A DNA stretch of 64,000 bases, from NCBI GenBank assembly GCA_944322845.1, contig CALUQE010000004.1:62001-126000 (forward strand). The letters run 5' to 3'. Position 1 is the first letter of the stretch; the number at the start of each line of letters is the position of its first letter. The position numbers and the translations under genes are program-made. This stretch comes from Candidatus Gastranaerophilales bacterium. GTDB lineage: Bacteria > Cyanobacteriota > Vampirovibrionia > Gastranaerophilales > Gastranaerophilaceae. Below, one piece after another: positions 17,372 through 26,556 of the stretch. The notes below the pieces were generated by a model. The model worked only from the letters and a program-made list of their open reading frames with translations, was not told where the DNA came from and did not search any database.

Positions 17372-18796
17372 ATGAAACTATCAAAACAAATTCTTGCAAC
17401 ATTCGGTGCTGTATGTGTGACCGCAGGTGTCGCAATGGCAGGCGCTCCTGAACCGGCTGATGTTCAGGCTTACGCTCACCCTACATTATTCGGTACACAG
17501 GCTCAAACACTTGTAAATACCGATAGTAATGTAATTATCGGCGGCAAGATTTACAAACCTTGCACTGCTAAAACAATGGAGCAAAAACAAAATGTTGTTA
17601 TAGCTCGTTTTTCAAAAGAATTGCTTGATAAAATGAAAAGCAAAATGGATCCGCAAAGAGCTAACCTGTTTAATCCTAAAATGCCTGTATTGCGTTCAGA
17701 ACTTGCATTCATCCTTTCAGACGGTTTGGATTTGAAGGAAGTTAAAGCTAATAACTACACCGACGTAACAGCAGAATACTGGGCTAAAGATCAAATTGAC
17801 AGAGCTCTCAGCGCTGATGTTATGATCGGCTATCCGGATGCTACTTTCAAACCGGATCAACCTATTACTAAAGCAGAAGTTTTTGCAACTTTCGCAAAAT
17901 TAATGGACGTATCAGCAGACAAGAACGCTGCACCGACATTTGAAGGTCAGGCTGTAAAACACGTTCCTGTTTGGGCTTACGGCGCTACAAATGAAGTTGT
18001 TGCATCAGGTATTTTAGACAAACTTGCAGACAAAGATAAAGTTGTTAACGATGAATATCTTTCAAAACAACAGGTTGCAGATATGTTAGGTGCTATGAAA
18101 GCAACATTTAATATTAACACTAAAAACGGTATCTTAAACTGCGCTACAAAATGCGAACCTATTACAATGAAGATTAAATTGTCTGAAAGAATCAGCGCAA
18201 GAACTTCTAACGTAGGCGACACTTTCACTGCTAAGACAGTTGAAGACGTAACAATCGGCGGCGTTTGCTACCCTGCAGGTTCAACAGTTAAAGGTGTTGT
18301 ATCTTCTGTTTCAAGACCTGGCGTTAAGAACCCTGGCTATGTAGCTATTGAATTCAAAACAATTACAAACGGCGATAACTGTGCAGAATTCCCGAAATTG
18401 ATGTCTAATGCATCAGTTGATGTAGCTAAAAATCCTAACATTGTCTCCAGAGTTCTTGCTGCTCCATTCTCAATGGTAGGCAGAATCGTAGGCGTTGCAG
18501 GCAGAACAGTTTCTACTGACGTAGAAGTTATCGGTAACGGTCTTGAAGAATACGGCGACAACTGGTCTGACGCATTCTGCGACACAGCTTCACTTCACCC
18601 GCTCAAAGGCTTGAAGAGCGTTGGAAGCAGCTTTATCACAATCGGTAAAGGTGTTTACAATGTAGTTAAAGCTACAGGAAGCGGCGTATTCGGTATCTGC
18701 TATGAATTCGTTGACGAAGCTAAATATATCTTCGTTCCTAACACAACTAACGATTCAAGCTTGAATCCGGATGAAGTTTTGACAATTCTTTACTAA
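17372..18796 (+). CDS. SLH-domain envelope protein (paralogue of the 41.5-kb protein)
   Basis: 474 residues with a signal peptide (MKLSKQILATFGAVCVTAGVAMAG). An SLH domain spans about residues 125-175 (NYTDVTAEYWAKDQIDRAL ... GYPDATFKPDQPITKAEVF), with a weaker second one to about 245. SLH domains tether outer-membrane proteins to the cell wall in Cyanobacteria and Negativicutes. The C-terminal part (about 265-450) is not a recognised porin barrel but is clearly homologous to the second SLH protein: VGDTFTAKTVEDVTIGG matches VGQRFAAKTLEDVTING there. Ribosome binding site AAAGGAGAAG; strong terminator downstream. Confidence 0.85.
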   Translation: MKLSKQILATFGAVCVTAGVAMAGAPEPADVQAYAHPTLFGTQAQTLVNTDSNVIIGGKIYKPCTAKTMEQKQNVVIARFSKELLDKMKSKMDPQRANLFNPKMPVLRSELAFILSDGLDLKEVKANNYTDVTAEYWAKDQIDRALSADVMIGYPDATFKPDQPITKAEVFATFAKLMDVSADKNAAPTFEGQAVKHVPVWAYGATNEVVASGILDKLADKDKVVNDEYLSKQQVADMLGAMKATFNINTKNGILNCATKCEPITMKIKLSERISARTSNVGDTFTAKTVEDVTIGGVCYPAGSTVKGVVSSVSRPGVKNPGYVAIEFKTITNGDNCAEFPKLMSNASVDVAKNPNIVSRVLAAPFSMVGRIVGVAGRTVSTDVEVIGNGLEEYGDNWSDAFCDTASLHPLKGLKSVGSSFITIGKGVYNVVKATGSGVFGICYEFVDEAKYIFVPNTTNDSSLNPDEVLTILY

Positions 18797-18820
18797 GAAT
18801 TAAAAAACGATAAAAATAAA

Positions 18821-18850
18821 AACCTCTGTTAATAAGTATTAACAGAGGTT
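18821..18850 (+). terminator. Rho-independent terminator after the first SLH gene
   Basis: A 14-bp stem (AACCTCTGTTAATA / TATTAACAGAGGTT) with a two-base core is followed by TTTT. Confidence 0.9.
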
Positions 18851-18979
18851 TTTTCTTGTTAATTAAAAAACATTTCGTTACAAAACTTCACAATTCACTC
18901 TAAAAAAGCAATTTTTATTTTTTTTCGAACTTTATATATATAGGATATCAAAAATCACTAAATAATAAAGGAGAAATAT

Positions 18980-19168
18980 ATGGCAAGAGTACTAATTTCA
19001 ATGCCTGAAGAATTTTTAGACAGAATCGACAAAGTTGCTGAAGGCGAAAACAGAACACGTTCAGAATTAATCCGTGAAGCTTTAAGAAGCTATATGTACA
19101 AAAGCAGAGTGAAAGCTAACACAATGGCAGGCAAAAACGCTGCGATTCTGGAGGCTCTTCTGGATTAG
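18980..19168 (+). CDS. Ribbon-helix-helix (CopG-type) DNA-binding protein
   Basis: 62 residues. MARVLISMPEEFLDRID is a typical ribbon-helix-helix beta strand followed by NRTRSELIREALRSYM, the helix-turn-helix and dimer interface. Stand-alone proteins of this size are repressors or antitoxins; no toxin gene follows, and the next gene is separated by a terminator. AAAGGAGAAAT precedes the ATG. Confidence 0.9.
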   Translation: MARVLISMPEEFLDRIDKVAEGENRTRSELIREALRSYMYKSRVKANTMAGKNAAILEALLD

Positions 19169-19206
19169 TACCGCCTGAGTTTATTTACGTCAGGTAAATA
19201 TACCTT

Positions 19207-19234
19207 ACCCCCTCTGCTTGCGGGCGGAGGGGGT
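19207..19234 (+). terminator. Terminator after the CopG-type gene
   Basis: A GC-rich hairpin (ACCCCCTC.GC / GC.GAGGGGGT) with one internal mismatch, followed by a short T-rich stretch. Confidence 0.6.
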
Positions 19235-19269
19235 TGCTGTTTACCAAGTGTTAGGCTTGACAAACATGG

Positions 19270-19275
19270 TATAAT
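19270..19275 (+). promoter_or_regulatory. Extended -10 close to the TolC-like start
   Basis: TGGTATAAT, then seven bases, then the ATG at 19283. A TTGACA lies only seven bases before the -10, too close to act as its -35. The mRNA would have at most one or two leader bases. Confidence 0.5.
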
Positions 19276-19282
19276 TAATTGT

Positions 19283-20776
19283 ATGAGGAAAAGTTTTTTT
19301 GTACTGTTTTTTCTTGCACTTTTTTGCTGGAATATGAATTTGAATGCATCGGCACATGATGACGACGAATTTTTCAAGCCCGTTGAAATCAAGGACGGAA
19401 GCAGTCTTTCCATGATGGATTGTGTCGCATCTGCTTTCAAAAACAGTCCGAAAATCAAGCGCCAGAAATACAACCTTGATATTGCAAAGAGCAATCTCGG
19501 TATTGCAAGGTCAGCGTATTTTCCGGTAATCAGCGCGGGAGTCGGATTTCATAATGAAAACAATTCCGACAACATTTATTATAATCATTACTACAGAGAG
19601 CTGCCGAATGTCGGTGTTTCAGTGAACAAAATGATTTGGGATTTCGGCAAAACCACTTCTTATATAAAAATGGAAGAGTTTTACAAAATCGGTGCCGAGT
19701 ATGAGTTTATGGACAGCCTTTGTTCAACTTTGTTTGATATAAAAGCAAAGTATTATAACATGCTGAGAGCAGGCGCATTAATGCAAATTGCGCAAAATAA
19801 TGTTGAGATTAACAAAGATTTTGTGAAAAATGCAAAGGCCGGAGCGGATTTGACCACTGCAAAGCTTAACCTGAGCGAAGCAGAAGTTGCATATCTGGAG
19901 GCAAAAAACAATTTTTATAATGCAAAAGTTGACTTAACAAATTCGATGTATCTTGATAACCAGCCTGACTTTAGTATAAAAAACACAAAAACTTTTGATT
20001 TTCAGAATGATTACGCATATACTTCAAACCCTCACATGCCGGAAGCTTATTTGAAATACGATTTTCCGTTCAAGAGAGAAAATGCGCCGGAACTTGCGTA
20101 CGAAAGCAGTCCGGATTTAAGAGTTCTGACATCCACAAGAGACGCAATGATACAATCGCTTAAATACATCAAAAAAACTTATCTTCCGACACTTTCCGGA
20201 AATGTCGGATACGGGTTTAATAATACAAACGAGACTTCCAACAACAGCCTGCAGGTCGGAGTTAATTTGAGCTCCAATGTCAATCTTATGGAACTAAGAC
20301 ATTCAATCAAAGGTGCTGACGCGCAGGTATATCTTGCGGATAACGAGATTGTTCTGTTTAAAAAAGATTTGTATTACGAAGTAAAAAGAGCGTTTAATAA
20401 TTTTGATAAAGCGGAAAACCAGATTCCGACCTCCCAGCTTGAAGCAAAACAGGCTTTAGAAAACCTGAAACTTGTTGATGCAAAATATAAAAGCGGAGAG
20501 TTGAATTATATTGCACTTCAGGATGCGAGAAAAGATTACATAATGGCCGTAAACCATTATGTAGAAACTATCTATAATTACAATATGGCTTTGATTCAAA
20601 TAGAAATGGCAATGCACCACCATATAGTTGATATTCACCACAAGTCGGAACACGCTATGTGCTACCATTCTGAGGCTTTAATTAATCACTTGAATGAAGT
20701 TCTCGGATGTGATGAACACGAAGAACATATGCCAAAACGTATTAAAAAGATTAAAAAACAAAAAGATGATTTATAA
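19283..20776 (+). CDS. TolC-family outer-membrane efflux protein
   Basis: 497 residues with a signal peptide (MRKSFFVLFFLALFCWNMNLNASA). Two long coiled-coil alpha-hairpin halves (about 50-225 and 265-435) contain TolC-type features such as ARSAYFPVISAGVG and QLEAKQALENLKLVDAKYKSGELNYIALQDARKDY. TolC trimers form outer-membrane exit ducts for efflux or type I secretion. The C-terminal 60 residues are His-, Asp- and Glu-rich, unusual and possibly metal-binding. No membrane-fusion protein or pump gene adjoins. Confidence 0.9.
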   Translation: MRKSFFVLFFLALFCWNMNLNASAHDDDEFFKPVEIKDGSSLSMMDCVASAFKNSPKIKRQKYNLDIAKSNLGIARSAYFPVISAGVGFHNENNSDNIYYNHYYRELPNVGVSVNKMIWDFGKTTSYIKMEEFYKIGAEYEFMDSLCSTLFDIKAKYYNMLRAGALMQIAQNNVEINKDFVKNAKAGADLTTAKLNLSEAEVAYLEAKNNFYNAKVDLTNSMYLDNQPDFSIKNTKTFDFQNDYAYTSNPHMPEAYLKYDFPFKRENAPELAYESSPDLRVLTSTRDAMIQSLKYIKKTYLPTLSGNVGYGFNNTNETSNNSLQVGVNLSSNVNLMELRHSIKGADAQVYLADNEIVLFKKDLYYEVKRAFNNFDKAENQIPTSQLEAKQALENLKLVDAKYKSGELNYIALQDARKDYIMAVNHYVETIYNYNMALIQIEMAMHHHIVDIHHKSEHAMCYHSEALINHLNEVLGCDEHEEHMPKRIKKIKKQKDDL

Positions 20777-20811
20777 TTTTTGTACTATAATCTGATAAGG
20801 AGGTAGTGCAA

Positions 20812-21441
20812 ATGTATACACTGGTTTATTCTATTGATAACAGCGAACATCCTGAAACGGTTTATGTTAATCTGACAAACTCGTGCACAAACTCCTGTAT
20901 ATTCTGCCTCAGAAATCAGAAAGACGATGTTTGCGGGGCTGAGATGTGGCATGATGATAGTTATTCGCTTGAAGATATTATTAATCAGTTTGAAAAATAC
21001 AACCCGAAGCCGAAAAGTGTAGTATTTTGCGGATACGGCGAACCGTTTCTGAGGCGCGAAATGATGAAGGAATTCTGCAAATATTTGAGAAAAAATTATC
21101 CTGAAATTAAAATCAGAGTAAACACAAACGGCCATGCCAACGCAATTTACAGAACAAATATCGTAAAAGAATTTAAAGGTTTAATTGACGCAGTTTCCGT
21201 AAGTTTAAATGCGGCAAATGAAGCTGATTATGATGAGATTTGCAAACCAAAAATTAAAAACGCTTATGAAGAAGTGAAAAAATTTATTAAAGCCTGCGTT
21301 GATGAAGGGATTGAAGCTACCGCTTCTGTCGTTACCGGATTTGATAAAATACATTACATAGATGCCGGAGAATGCGAAAAAATTGCAAAAGAGCTCGGCG
21401 CAAAATTCCGTAACAGAGAGTTTATAGAAAACGGATATTAG
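20812..21441 (+). CDS. Radical SAM protein, TatD-associated type
   Basis: 209 residues from the ATG at 20812, nine bases after AAGGAGG (a GTG at 20806 is too close). VYVNLTNSCTNSCIFCLRN carries the CxxxCxxC [4Fe-4S]/SAM site, and VVFCGYGEPFLRREM is the GxGEP-type SAM-binding segment. The wording around the cluster resembles the radical SAM family often found with TatD nucleases; no tatD is adjacent. It is short and lacks an auxiliary cluster domain. Substrate unknown. Confidence 0.8.
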   Translation: MYTLVYSIDNSEHPETVYVNLTNSCTNSCIFCLRNQKDDVCGAEMWHDDSYSLEDIINQFEKYNPKPKSVVFCGYGEPFLRREMMKEFCKYLRKNYPEIKIRVNTNGHANAIYRTNIVKEFKGLIDAVSVSLNAANEADYDEICKPKIKNAYEEVKKFIKACVDEGIEATASVVTGFDKIHYIDAGECEKIAKELGAKFRNREFIENGY

Positions 21442-21489
21442 GGGTAAATGACACAAACGAATATATGTTGCAGATTAGGGAAATTGTAA
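21441..21489 (+). other. GGGGTAAATG word with 13-codon mini-ORF
   Basis: GGGGTAAATG overlaps the end of the radical SAM gene; its ATG (21448) opens a 13-residue frame (MTQTNICCRLGKL). GTAAATGA here can pair with TCATTTAC shortly downstream. The word recurs in many intergenic places of this window; translation is unproven. Confidence 0.3.
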
Positions 21490-21526
21490 TGTGCTGCATC
21501 ATTTACAAGAATAATAAAGGAATCGT

Positions 21527-22054
21527 ATGAGAATAGAAAAAATACAACCACAAAATTTTGAAGGTAAACAGAGATTTTTATCAGCTGACGGAACAATGAA
21601 GGTTCAAAAACTTTTAAACAAAATGAACAATGAAACCGTTTATAATGCAACAGGTGATACTTTTGAATCAAAAGTTTTGGGAAGAATTAATATTAATAAC
21701 GAAGCGGGATTTACGGACAAAAGGTTTTTAGTTGCAAAATCTGACGAACTTTTCGGAGAATCCACTCTTAATTTTGACAAAACTGAACTTGTTATTGATA
21801 ACACCAGCGGCGAAATTAAGGAACACAGAAAACCGTTCTTTAAAAGCTGGAAAAAAGTTTTATCAAAAGCGGAAGAATTAATTTCTACTGCTATTGATAA
21901 TTTTGATAACAATGATGTAGTAAGGAAAAGATTTATAAAAATCGGCGGTTTTACCCGGAAAGGAGCGGAAAAACTAAAGCAAGCAGCAAAAAATACAGAG
22001 AAAAAACCGCCTCAAAAACCTGATGTTTTTCTTGAAACTTTACATATTTACTAA
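21527..22054 (+). CDS. Unknown protein with N-terminal NFEGK tag
   Basis: 175 residues, soluble-looking, Lys-rich, not recognised. It starts MRIEKIQPQNFEGKQRFL, matching the short N-terminal tag found on several unrelated proteins here. A central FKSWKKVLSKAEELISTAIDNFDNNDVV helix precedes a basic tail. It is followed nine bases later by maf, each with its own ribosome binding site (AATAAAGGA and AAGGAG), so the two may be cotranscribed. Confidence 0.65.
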   Translation: MRIEKIQPQNFEGKQRFLSADGTMKVQKLLNKMNNETVYNATGDTFESKVLGRININNEAGFTDKRFLVAKSDELFGESTLNFDKTELVIDNTSGEIKEHRKPFFKSWKKVLSKAEELISTAIDNFDNNDVVRKRFIKIGGFTRKGAEKLKQAAKNTEKKPPQKPDVFLETLHIY

Positions 22055-22062
22055 GGAGTCGT

Positions 22063-22635
22063 ATGAAACTTATTCTTGCATCAAATTCTCCAAGAAGAAA
22101 AAAAATACTGGAAGATTTAGGATTAAAGTTTGAAGTAATTCCTTCAAATTATGACGAAAAACTTCCTGATGATATTTTTTCTTATGAAAAAATAGAAGAT
22201 TTAGCAACAAAAAAATGTCTTGATGTATCTAACCGTTCGGATAAAGATTCCGTTGTTCTTGCAGCAGATACGGTAGTAGTTCTGCATAACAAAATTCTCG
22301 GAAAACCGCACTCCAAAGAAGAAGCTTTTGAAATGCTAAAATCACTGTCAGGAGTTACGCATTCAGTTGTTACATCCGTTTGCGGAATTAACACAAAAAC
22401 CAACAGAGCCGCTTTATTATCCACAACAAGTTATGTGCGCTTTAATGAGCTTACGGATTACATGGTACATTATTATATTGAGACTCATAATCCGCTCGAC
22501 AAAGCCGGAAGTTACGGAATACAAGAACTTCCTCCGAATTTTATTGAAAAATACGAAGGAAGTTTTGAAAATATTGTAGGCCTCGCACCGGAAGCAGTAA
22601 CTGCTGTTTTAAAACAACTCGGGTATAAATCTTAA
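22063..22635 (+). CDS. maf: Maf-type nucleoside triphosphate pyrophosphatase
   Basis: 190 residues, usual length. LASNSPRRKKIL is the N-terminal signature (SxSPRR), AADTVV the metal-binding block, and DKAGSYGIQE the conserved C-terminal block. Maf enzymes hydrolyse dTTP/UTP and modified nucleotides and were linked to septum control. The stop overlaps the stop of the convergent ferritin gene by four bases. Confidence 0.93.
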   Translation: MKLILASNSPRRKKILEDLGLKFEVIPSNYDEKLPDDIFSYEKIEDLATKKCLDVSNRSDKDSVVLAADTVVVLHNKILGKPHSKEEAFEMLKSLSGVTHSVVTSVCGINTKTNRAALLSTTSYVRFNELTDYMVHYYIETHNPLDKAGSYGIQELPPNFIEKYEGSFENIVGLAPEAVTAVLKQLGYKS

Positions 22636-23141
22636 CCTATAACAGGTGCAACAAATGTTCTTGCGGCAAGGTCTTTGTCTAACATTAACAAAGCCTTTTT
22701 GTCATCGCCGATTAATCTCAATGTTGCAAGAACTCCGCCGACATTTGCTTCTTCCTCCACCTGTTCTTTGATATACCAGTCAAGAAGGTGCATTGCAGCT
22801 CTGTCACGGACTTCTTCCGCTACATCCATAACGTGATTTATTCTCAATGTAACATATTCTTCGTGTCTCAAAACGTGTTCAAAAACTTCTAAAGGTGTTT
22901 TACCCTCAACAACAGGTTTTTCGATAGCTCTAAGGTCAACTTTTCCGCCTCTGCTGTTCAAATAATCAATCATACCGACAGCGTGGGCTCTTTCTTCCTG
23001 AACCTGCACGTCAAACCAGTTTACAAAACCCTGAAGGTTCAATTCCTGAAAATAAACTTTCATTGCATAATAAAGGTATTCGGAATAAAGTTCTTTATTA
23101 ATCTGATCATTAAACGCTTCTTCTAACTTCTCATTAATCAT
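22632..23141 (-). CDS. ftn: Non-haem ferritin
   Basis: 169 residues. The four-helix bundle residues of ferritins are present: early EELYSEYLYYAM, the EERAHA ferroxidase helix and the later EEANV segment. Ferritin oxidises and stores iron in a 24-mer. AAAGGGGAAA precedes the ATG, and a GGGGTAAAT word lies 20 bases further upstream. No Fur box was identified by eye. Confidence 0.93.
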   Translation of the reverse strand: MINEKLEEAFNDQINKELYSEYLYYAMKVYFQELNLQGFVNWFDVQVQEERAHAVGMIDYLNSRGGKVDLRAIEKPVVEGKTPLEVFEHVLRHEEYVTLRINHVMDVAEEVRDRAAMHLLDWYIKEQVEEEANVGGVLATLRLIGDDKKALLMLDKDLAARTFVAPVIG

Positions 23142-23199
23142 ATTTTTCCCCTTTCTTTTATTTACCCCTTCTTCTATTTTAATTCTATCACTAATTTGC

Positions 23200-23205
23200 T
23201 AAAAT
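23200..23205 (+). promoter_or_regulatory. -10 placed for leaderless phosphoesterase mRNA
   Basis: TAAAAT, exactly six bases, then the ATG at 23212. No Shine-Dalgarno is present. Confidence 0.5.
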
Positions 23206-23211
23206 GATTTT

Positions 23212-23967
23212 ATGCTTAAGACAATGTTAATAATTTTATTTATTCTTTTTATCTGGTCGTTTTTGATTGAGCCAAACCTGCTCGCGGTCAAACATTATAA
23301 AATTGAGGCTTTAAAAGGAATAAGAATTGTTTTCGTAAGCGACTTTCATATCTCAAAATACAATAAGGGGAGACTCGAGAGAGTTGTAAGACTCATTAAC
23401 AAACAAAATCCCGATATTGTACTATCGGGCGGTGATTTTATCAAAGGACATGACGGGAAATATACACTCCCGATAGAAGAACAGGCAGAAATTCTGAAAG
23501 GAGTCAACGCGCCTTTTGTAACGGTTCTCGGAAATCACGACGGATGGTACGACAGGGAAAGAGTTACAAAAGCATTAAGAGAAAACGGGTTTACCATTCT
23601 GGAAAATTCAAATGTCAAAATTAACAATCTTTACATCGCGGGGATAGAAGATTTACAAACGGGGAAACCTGATATAAACAGGGCTTTAGAAAACACGCAA
23701 GCCCCGAGAATAGTTTTAACCCACAGCCCTGATATTTATTATGATGTAAAAGAGCCGGTAGAATTGATTCTTGCAGGACACACCCACGGAGGACAGGTAA
23801 GTTTTCCGCCGTTCGGCGCACCTGCTGTTCCGTCTAAATACGGATCTAAATTCGCAAAAAGAATTATAAAAGAAACAGAAAATACAATGATTATTACAAA
23901 AGGCATCGGAACGAGCATTCTGCCGGTCAGATTCTGCGCCGTTCCGGAAATCGTAGTAATAAATTAG
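23212..23967 (+). CDS. Membrane-anchored metallophosphoesterase (YkuE/YaeI-like)
   Basis: 251 residues with an N-terminal membrane anchor (LIILFILFIWSFLI). The calcineurin-type motifs appear in order: SDFHIS, LSGGDF, LGNHDG, HSPD and AGHTHGGQ, which bind the dimetal centre. YkuE/YaeI-like proteins act at the membrane on phospho- or pyrophospho-lipids. It is followed ten bases later by lipA, likely one transcript. Confidence 0.85.
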   Translation: MLKTMLIILFILFIWSFLIEPNLLAVKHYKIEALKGIRIVFVSDFHISKYNKGRLERVVRLINKQNPDIVLSGGDFIKGHDGKYTLPIEEQAEILKGVNAPFVTVLGNHDGWYDRERVTKALRENGFTILENSNVKINNLYIAGIEDLQTGKPDINRALENTQAPRIVLTHSPDIYYDVKEPVELILAGHTHGGQVSFPPFGAPAVPSKYGSKFAKRIIKETENTMIITKGIGTSILPVRFCAVPEIVVIN

Positions 23968-23977
23968 GAGAAAAATA

Positions 23978-24925
23978 ATGCCAAGACTTCCGGAATACTT
24001 AAAACGTCCGATAATTGACACGGAAAAAACAAAAACCGTAAGAAGGATTTTAAAAACCAAATGTCTGAACACTGTCTGCGAAGGAGCAAGATGCCCGAAC
24101 AAGAGCGAGTGTTATTCGCATAATACCGCAACCTTTTTGATTATGGGTTCGGTCTGTACAAGAAACTGCAGATATTGCAATATTTCACCTGCCCGTCCCG
24201 AGCCGCTTGACCCGAAAGAGCCGGAACACATAGCAGAAGCCGTAAAAGAACTCGGTTTGAAATATGCGGTCATAACATCAGTAACCCGCGATGATTTGCC
24301 TGACGGCGGAGCAGAGCATTTTAAACGCTGTATTGAAGAAATTAGAAAAGTTTCCGACGCAAAAGTTGAAATACTTACACCGGATTTTAAATTCTCGCAC
24401 CCTCTCCGGAAAGCGGAGCGAAAGGCGGAGAGGGCAGAATTTCTTAATGAACGGAGTGAATTTAGAAATTCGGGAGAGGTTTTGCAAACGGGCAGCAATC
24501 CGCTTGATACTATAATTTCCGCTAACCCTGACGTTTTTAACCACAATATTGAAACCGTAAAAAACCTGTTCAAGACCGCAAGGCCGCAGGGGGATTATGA
24601 GCGCTCTCTAAGAGTCTTAAAGTACATCAAAGACAATTCTTCCATCATAACAAAATCCGGCTTAATGGTCGGACTCGGTGAAAGTTTTGAAGAGATTGAA
24701 GAAACACTTCTCGACTTAAAAAAAGCGGGAGCGGATATTATAACAATCGGACAGTATATTCAGCCGTCTAAAGCCCACCTCGAAGTTGCAAAATACTACA
24801 CTCTTGAAGAGTATGAAAAATTAAAAGAGCTGGCGCGCAAAACCGGATTCAAAAACTACCAGATAGGTCCGCTCGTCAGAAGTTCATATCATGCCGGAAG
24901 TACGTTTGAAGACAGCTTGAAATAA
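23978..24925 (+). CDS. lipA: Lipoyl synthase with a palindromic in-frame insertion
   Basis: 315 residues. LipA inserts two sulfurs into protein-bound octanoate. Auxiliary cluster cysteines C34-x4-C39-x5-C45, radical SAM cysteines C60-x3-C64-x2-C67 (CTRNCRYC), NHNIET and the C-terminal RSSYH serine motif are all present. Between PDF (135-137) and NPLDTI (174-179), where the family has only a few residues, there are about 35 extra, highly charged residues. These are encoded by a palindromic repeat (24400-24479). The frame is kept and all catalytic residues remain, so the enzyme is probably active with an exposed loop. Confidence 0.95.
   Translation: MPRLPEYLKRPIIDTEKTKTVRRILKTKCLNTVCEGARCPNKSECYSHNTATFLIMGSVCTRNCRYCNISPARPEPLDPKEPEHIAEAVKELGLKYAVITSVTRDDLPDGGAEHFKRCIEEIRKVSDAKVEILTPDFKFSHPLRKAERKAERAEFLNERSEFRNSGEVLQTGSNPLDTIISANPDVFNHNIETVKNLFKTARPQGDYERSLRVLKYIKDNSSIITKSGLMVGLGESFEEIEETLLDLKKAGADIITIGQYIQPSKAHLEVAKYYTLEEYEKLKELARKTGFKNYQIGPLVRSSYHAGSTFEDSLK
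24400..24479. repeat. Palindromic element inserted in frame in lipA
   Basis: CCCTCTCC (24400-24407) can pair with GGAGAGGG (24427-24434) or with GGAGAGG at 24473-24479, and GAATTTCT (24437-24444) pairs with AGAAATTC (24464-24471). The result is a two-hairpin, self-closing element of 80 bases. With flanking bases it adds a multiple of three to lipA. The base use is unlike the neighbouring lipA sequence. Confidence 0.8.
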
Positions 24926-24962
24926 ATTTAATAAACATGTACAATTGAATTAAGGGAGCCGG

Positions 24963-26462
24963 ATGTCCGTCCGAAAAAGAAGAGAGAAAGAAATGACCGC
25001 AGCACAGGATGTTAACAGACTGATTAATATAGGTTTTACACTTCATGAAGCAGGAAAGCTTGATGAAGCCGAGCATGCTTATCAGGAAGCGCTGGGACAG
25101 GACAGTGAAAATGCAGAAATTTACAATCTGCTCGGGGTTTTAAAATTACAGCAAAATGATGTTATTTCTGCCATTAACTGGATAGAAAAGGCAGTCGAAC
25201 GCCAACCGGAAGCGTACTTTTACGAAACTCTTTTTCAAGCTTACGTAAGAGCCGGACTTTATAAACAGATTGTGAAACGTCAAGACGAAGTATTGAAGCT
25301 TTTCCCTGATAATTTCTCGCTGCTTTTTAATATTGCTTTAGCTAATACTAAGATTAAAAATATTAAAACGGCAATAAAATTTTATGACAAAGCCCTGAAA
25401 ATTAATCCGGGTTCTTATGATGCATGGTTTAATCTTTCTCACATGTACAGCATTGAGGGAGAAGCGGAAAATGCTATTTCAGCGCTCAAAGTCTGCAAAA
25501 AAATCCGCCCTAAGGATATTGATATAGATTATTTTCTGGCTCTTGCGTATATGAGAGTGAAAAACTATGACAAAGGGTTGAAACTCTTTGAAACAAGGTT
25601 GTGCCGTGAGACAGCATTTGCGCTCAGAAACAAAACTTATCCGAACAAACTAACAAGAGATAACATGTGGAAGGGCGAAAATATCAAAGATAAAACAATT
25701 TATGTTTATTATGAAGCAGGATTCGGCGATGTGATAATGTTTTCCAGATATTTGCCGCTGCTTGCACAAAAGTGCAAAAAAATTCTGTTTTTCTGCCAGA
25801 AACCTCTTGCACCTGTATTTAGAGACAATCCGCTCGGAATCGATGAAATTATTGACAAATTTATACCTGAAAAAGATATTGAATTTGATGTTCATGCTCC
25901 GCTTCTAAGCCTTCCTTATCTCTTAGGACTCAAGGGCGAAAAAGTTTTTGCATATCCGGAAGGTTATATCAGACCTAATAAAAAGCTTGCGGAAGAATAC
26001 AGAAAAAAATATTTTGATAATGACAAAATAAAAGTCGGAATCAAATGGCAGGGAAATACCTATTATGATCAGGACAGAGTAATTCCCGTAAAATACTTCA
26101 AACCGCTGATGGAAGTTGAAAATACGCAGTATTATTCCTTCCAGACTTTTGAAGGTTCTGAAGATGTTAAAGACCTTGAAGGTATTATTGATATCGGAAA
26201 AGACCTGATAGATTTCGGTCAGACCGCCGCCGCGTTGAGTAATCTGGATTTAGTCATCTGCAATGACACATCTCTTGTACACCTTGCAGGCGCAATGGGT
26301 ATTCCTTGCTGGGTTATGCTTCCTTACGAAGTCAACTGGAGATGGCATAACGATTTGAATAAATGTGACTGGTACGACAGCGTAAAACTCTTCCGCCAGC
26401 ATAAAATTGATGATTGGAAAAGCGTTTTTGACGACATTTTAAAAGAAATGGACGCAGAATAA
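24963..26462 (+). CDS. TPR protein with C-terminal glycosyltransferase-like domain
   Basis: 499 residues. The first half is a TPR array (LHEAGKLDEAEHAYQEAL, IKTAIKFYDKALKINPGSYDAWFNL and others). The second half (about 250-495) resembles the nucleotide-sugar-binding domain of GT9/GT41-like transferases, with ICNDTSLVHLAGAMGIPCWVMLP near the C-terminus. Such TPR-GT fusions glycosylate proteins or surface glycans. Ribosome binding site AAGGGAG; a TACAAT -10 with TG extension lies upstream. Target unknown; flagellin is one candidate. Confidence 0.8.
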   Translation: MSVRKRREKEMTAAQDVNRLINIGFTLHEAGKLDEAEHAYQEALGQDSENAEIYNLLGVLKLQQNDVISAINWIEKAVERQPEAYFYETLFQAYVRAGLYKQIVKRQDEVLKLFPDNFSLLFNIALANTKIKNIKTAIKFYDKALKINPGSYDAWFNLSHMYSIEGEAENAISALKVCKKIRPKDIDIDYFLALAYMRVKNYDKGLKLFETRLCRETAFALRNKTYPNKLTRDNMWKGENIKDKTIYVYYEAGFGDVIMFSRYLPLLAQKCKKILFFCQKPLAPVFRDNPLGIDEIIDKFIPEKDIEFDVHAPLLSLPYLLGLKGEKVFAYPEGYIRPNKKLAEEYRKKYFDNDKIKVGIKWQGNTYYDQDRVIPVKYFKPLMEVENTQYYSFQTFEGSEDVKDLEGIIDIGKDLIDFGQTAAALSNLDLVICNDTSLVHLAGAMGIPCWVMLPYEVNWRWHNDLNKCDWYDSVKLFRQHKIDDWKSVFDDILKEMDAE

Positions 26463-26556
26463 AATTTCTGTATACTAATGTAAATTTTTCTTACTTTTCC
26501 GCAATTCTTCCCGCCCGCAATACTTTATATAAATATAGTGTGAAGAAGGGTTTATT

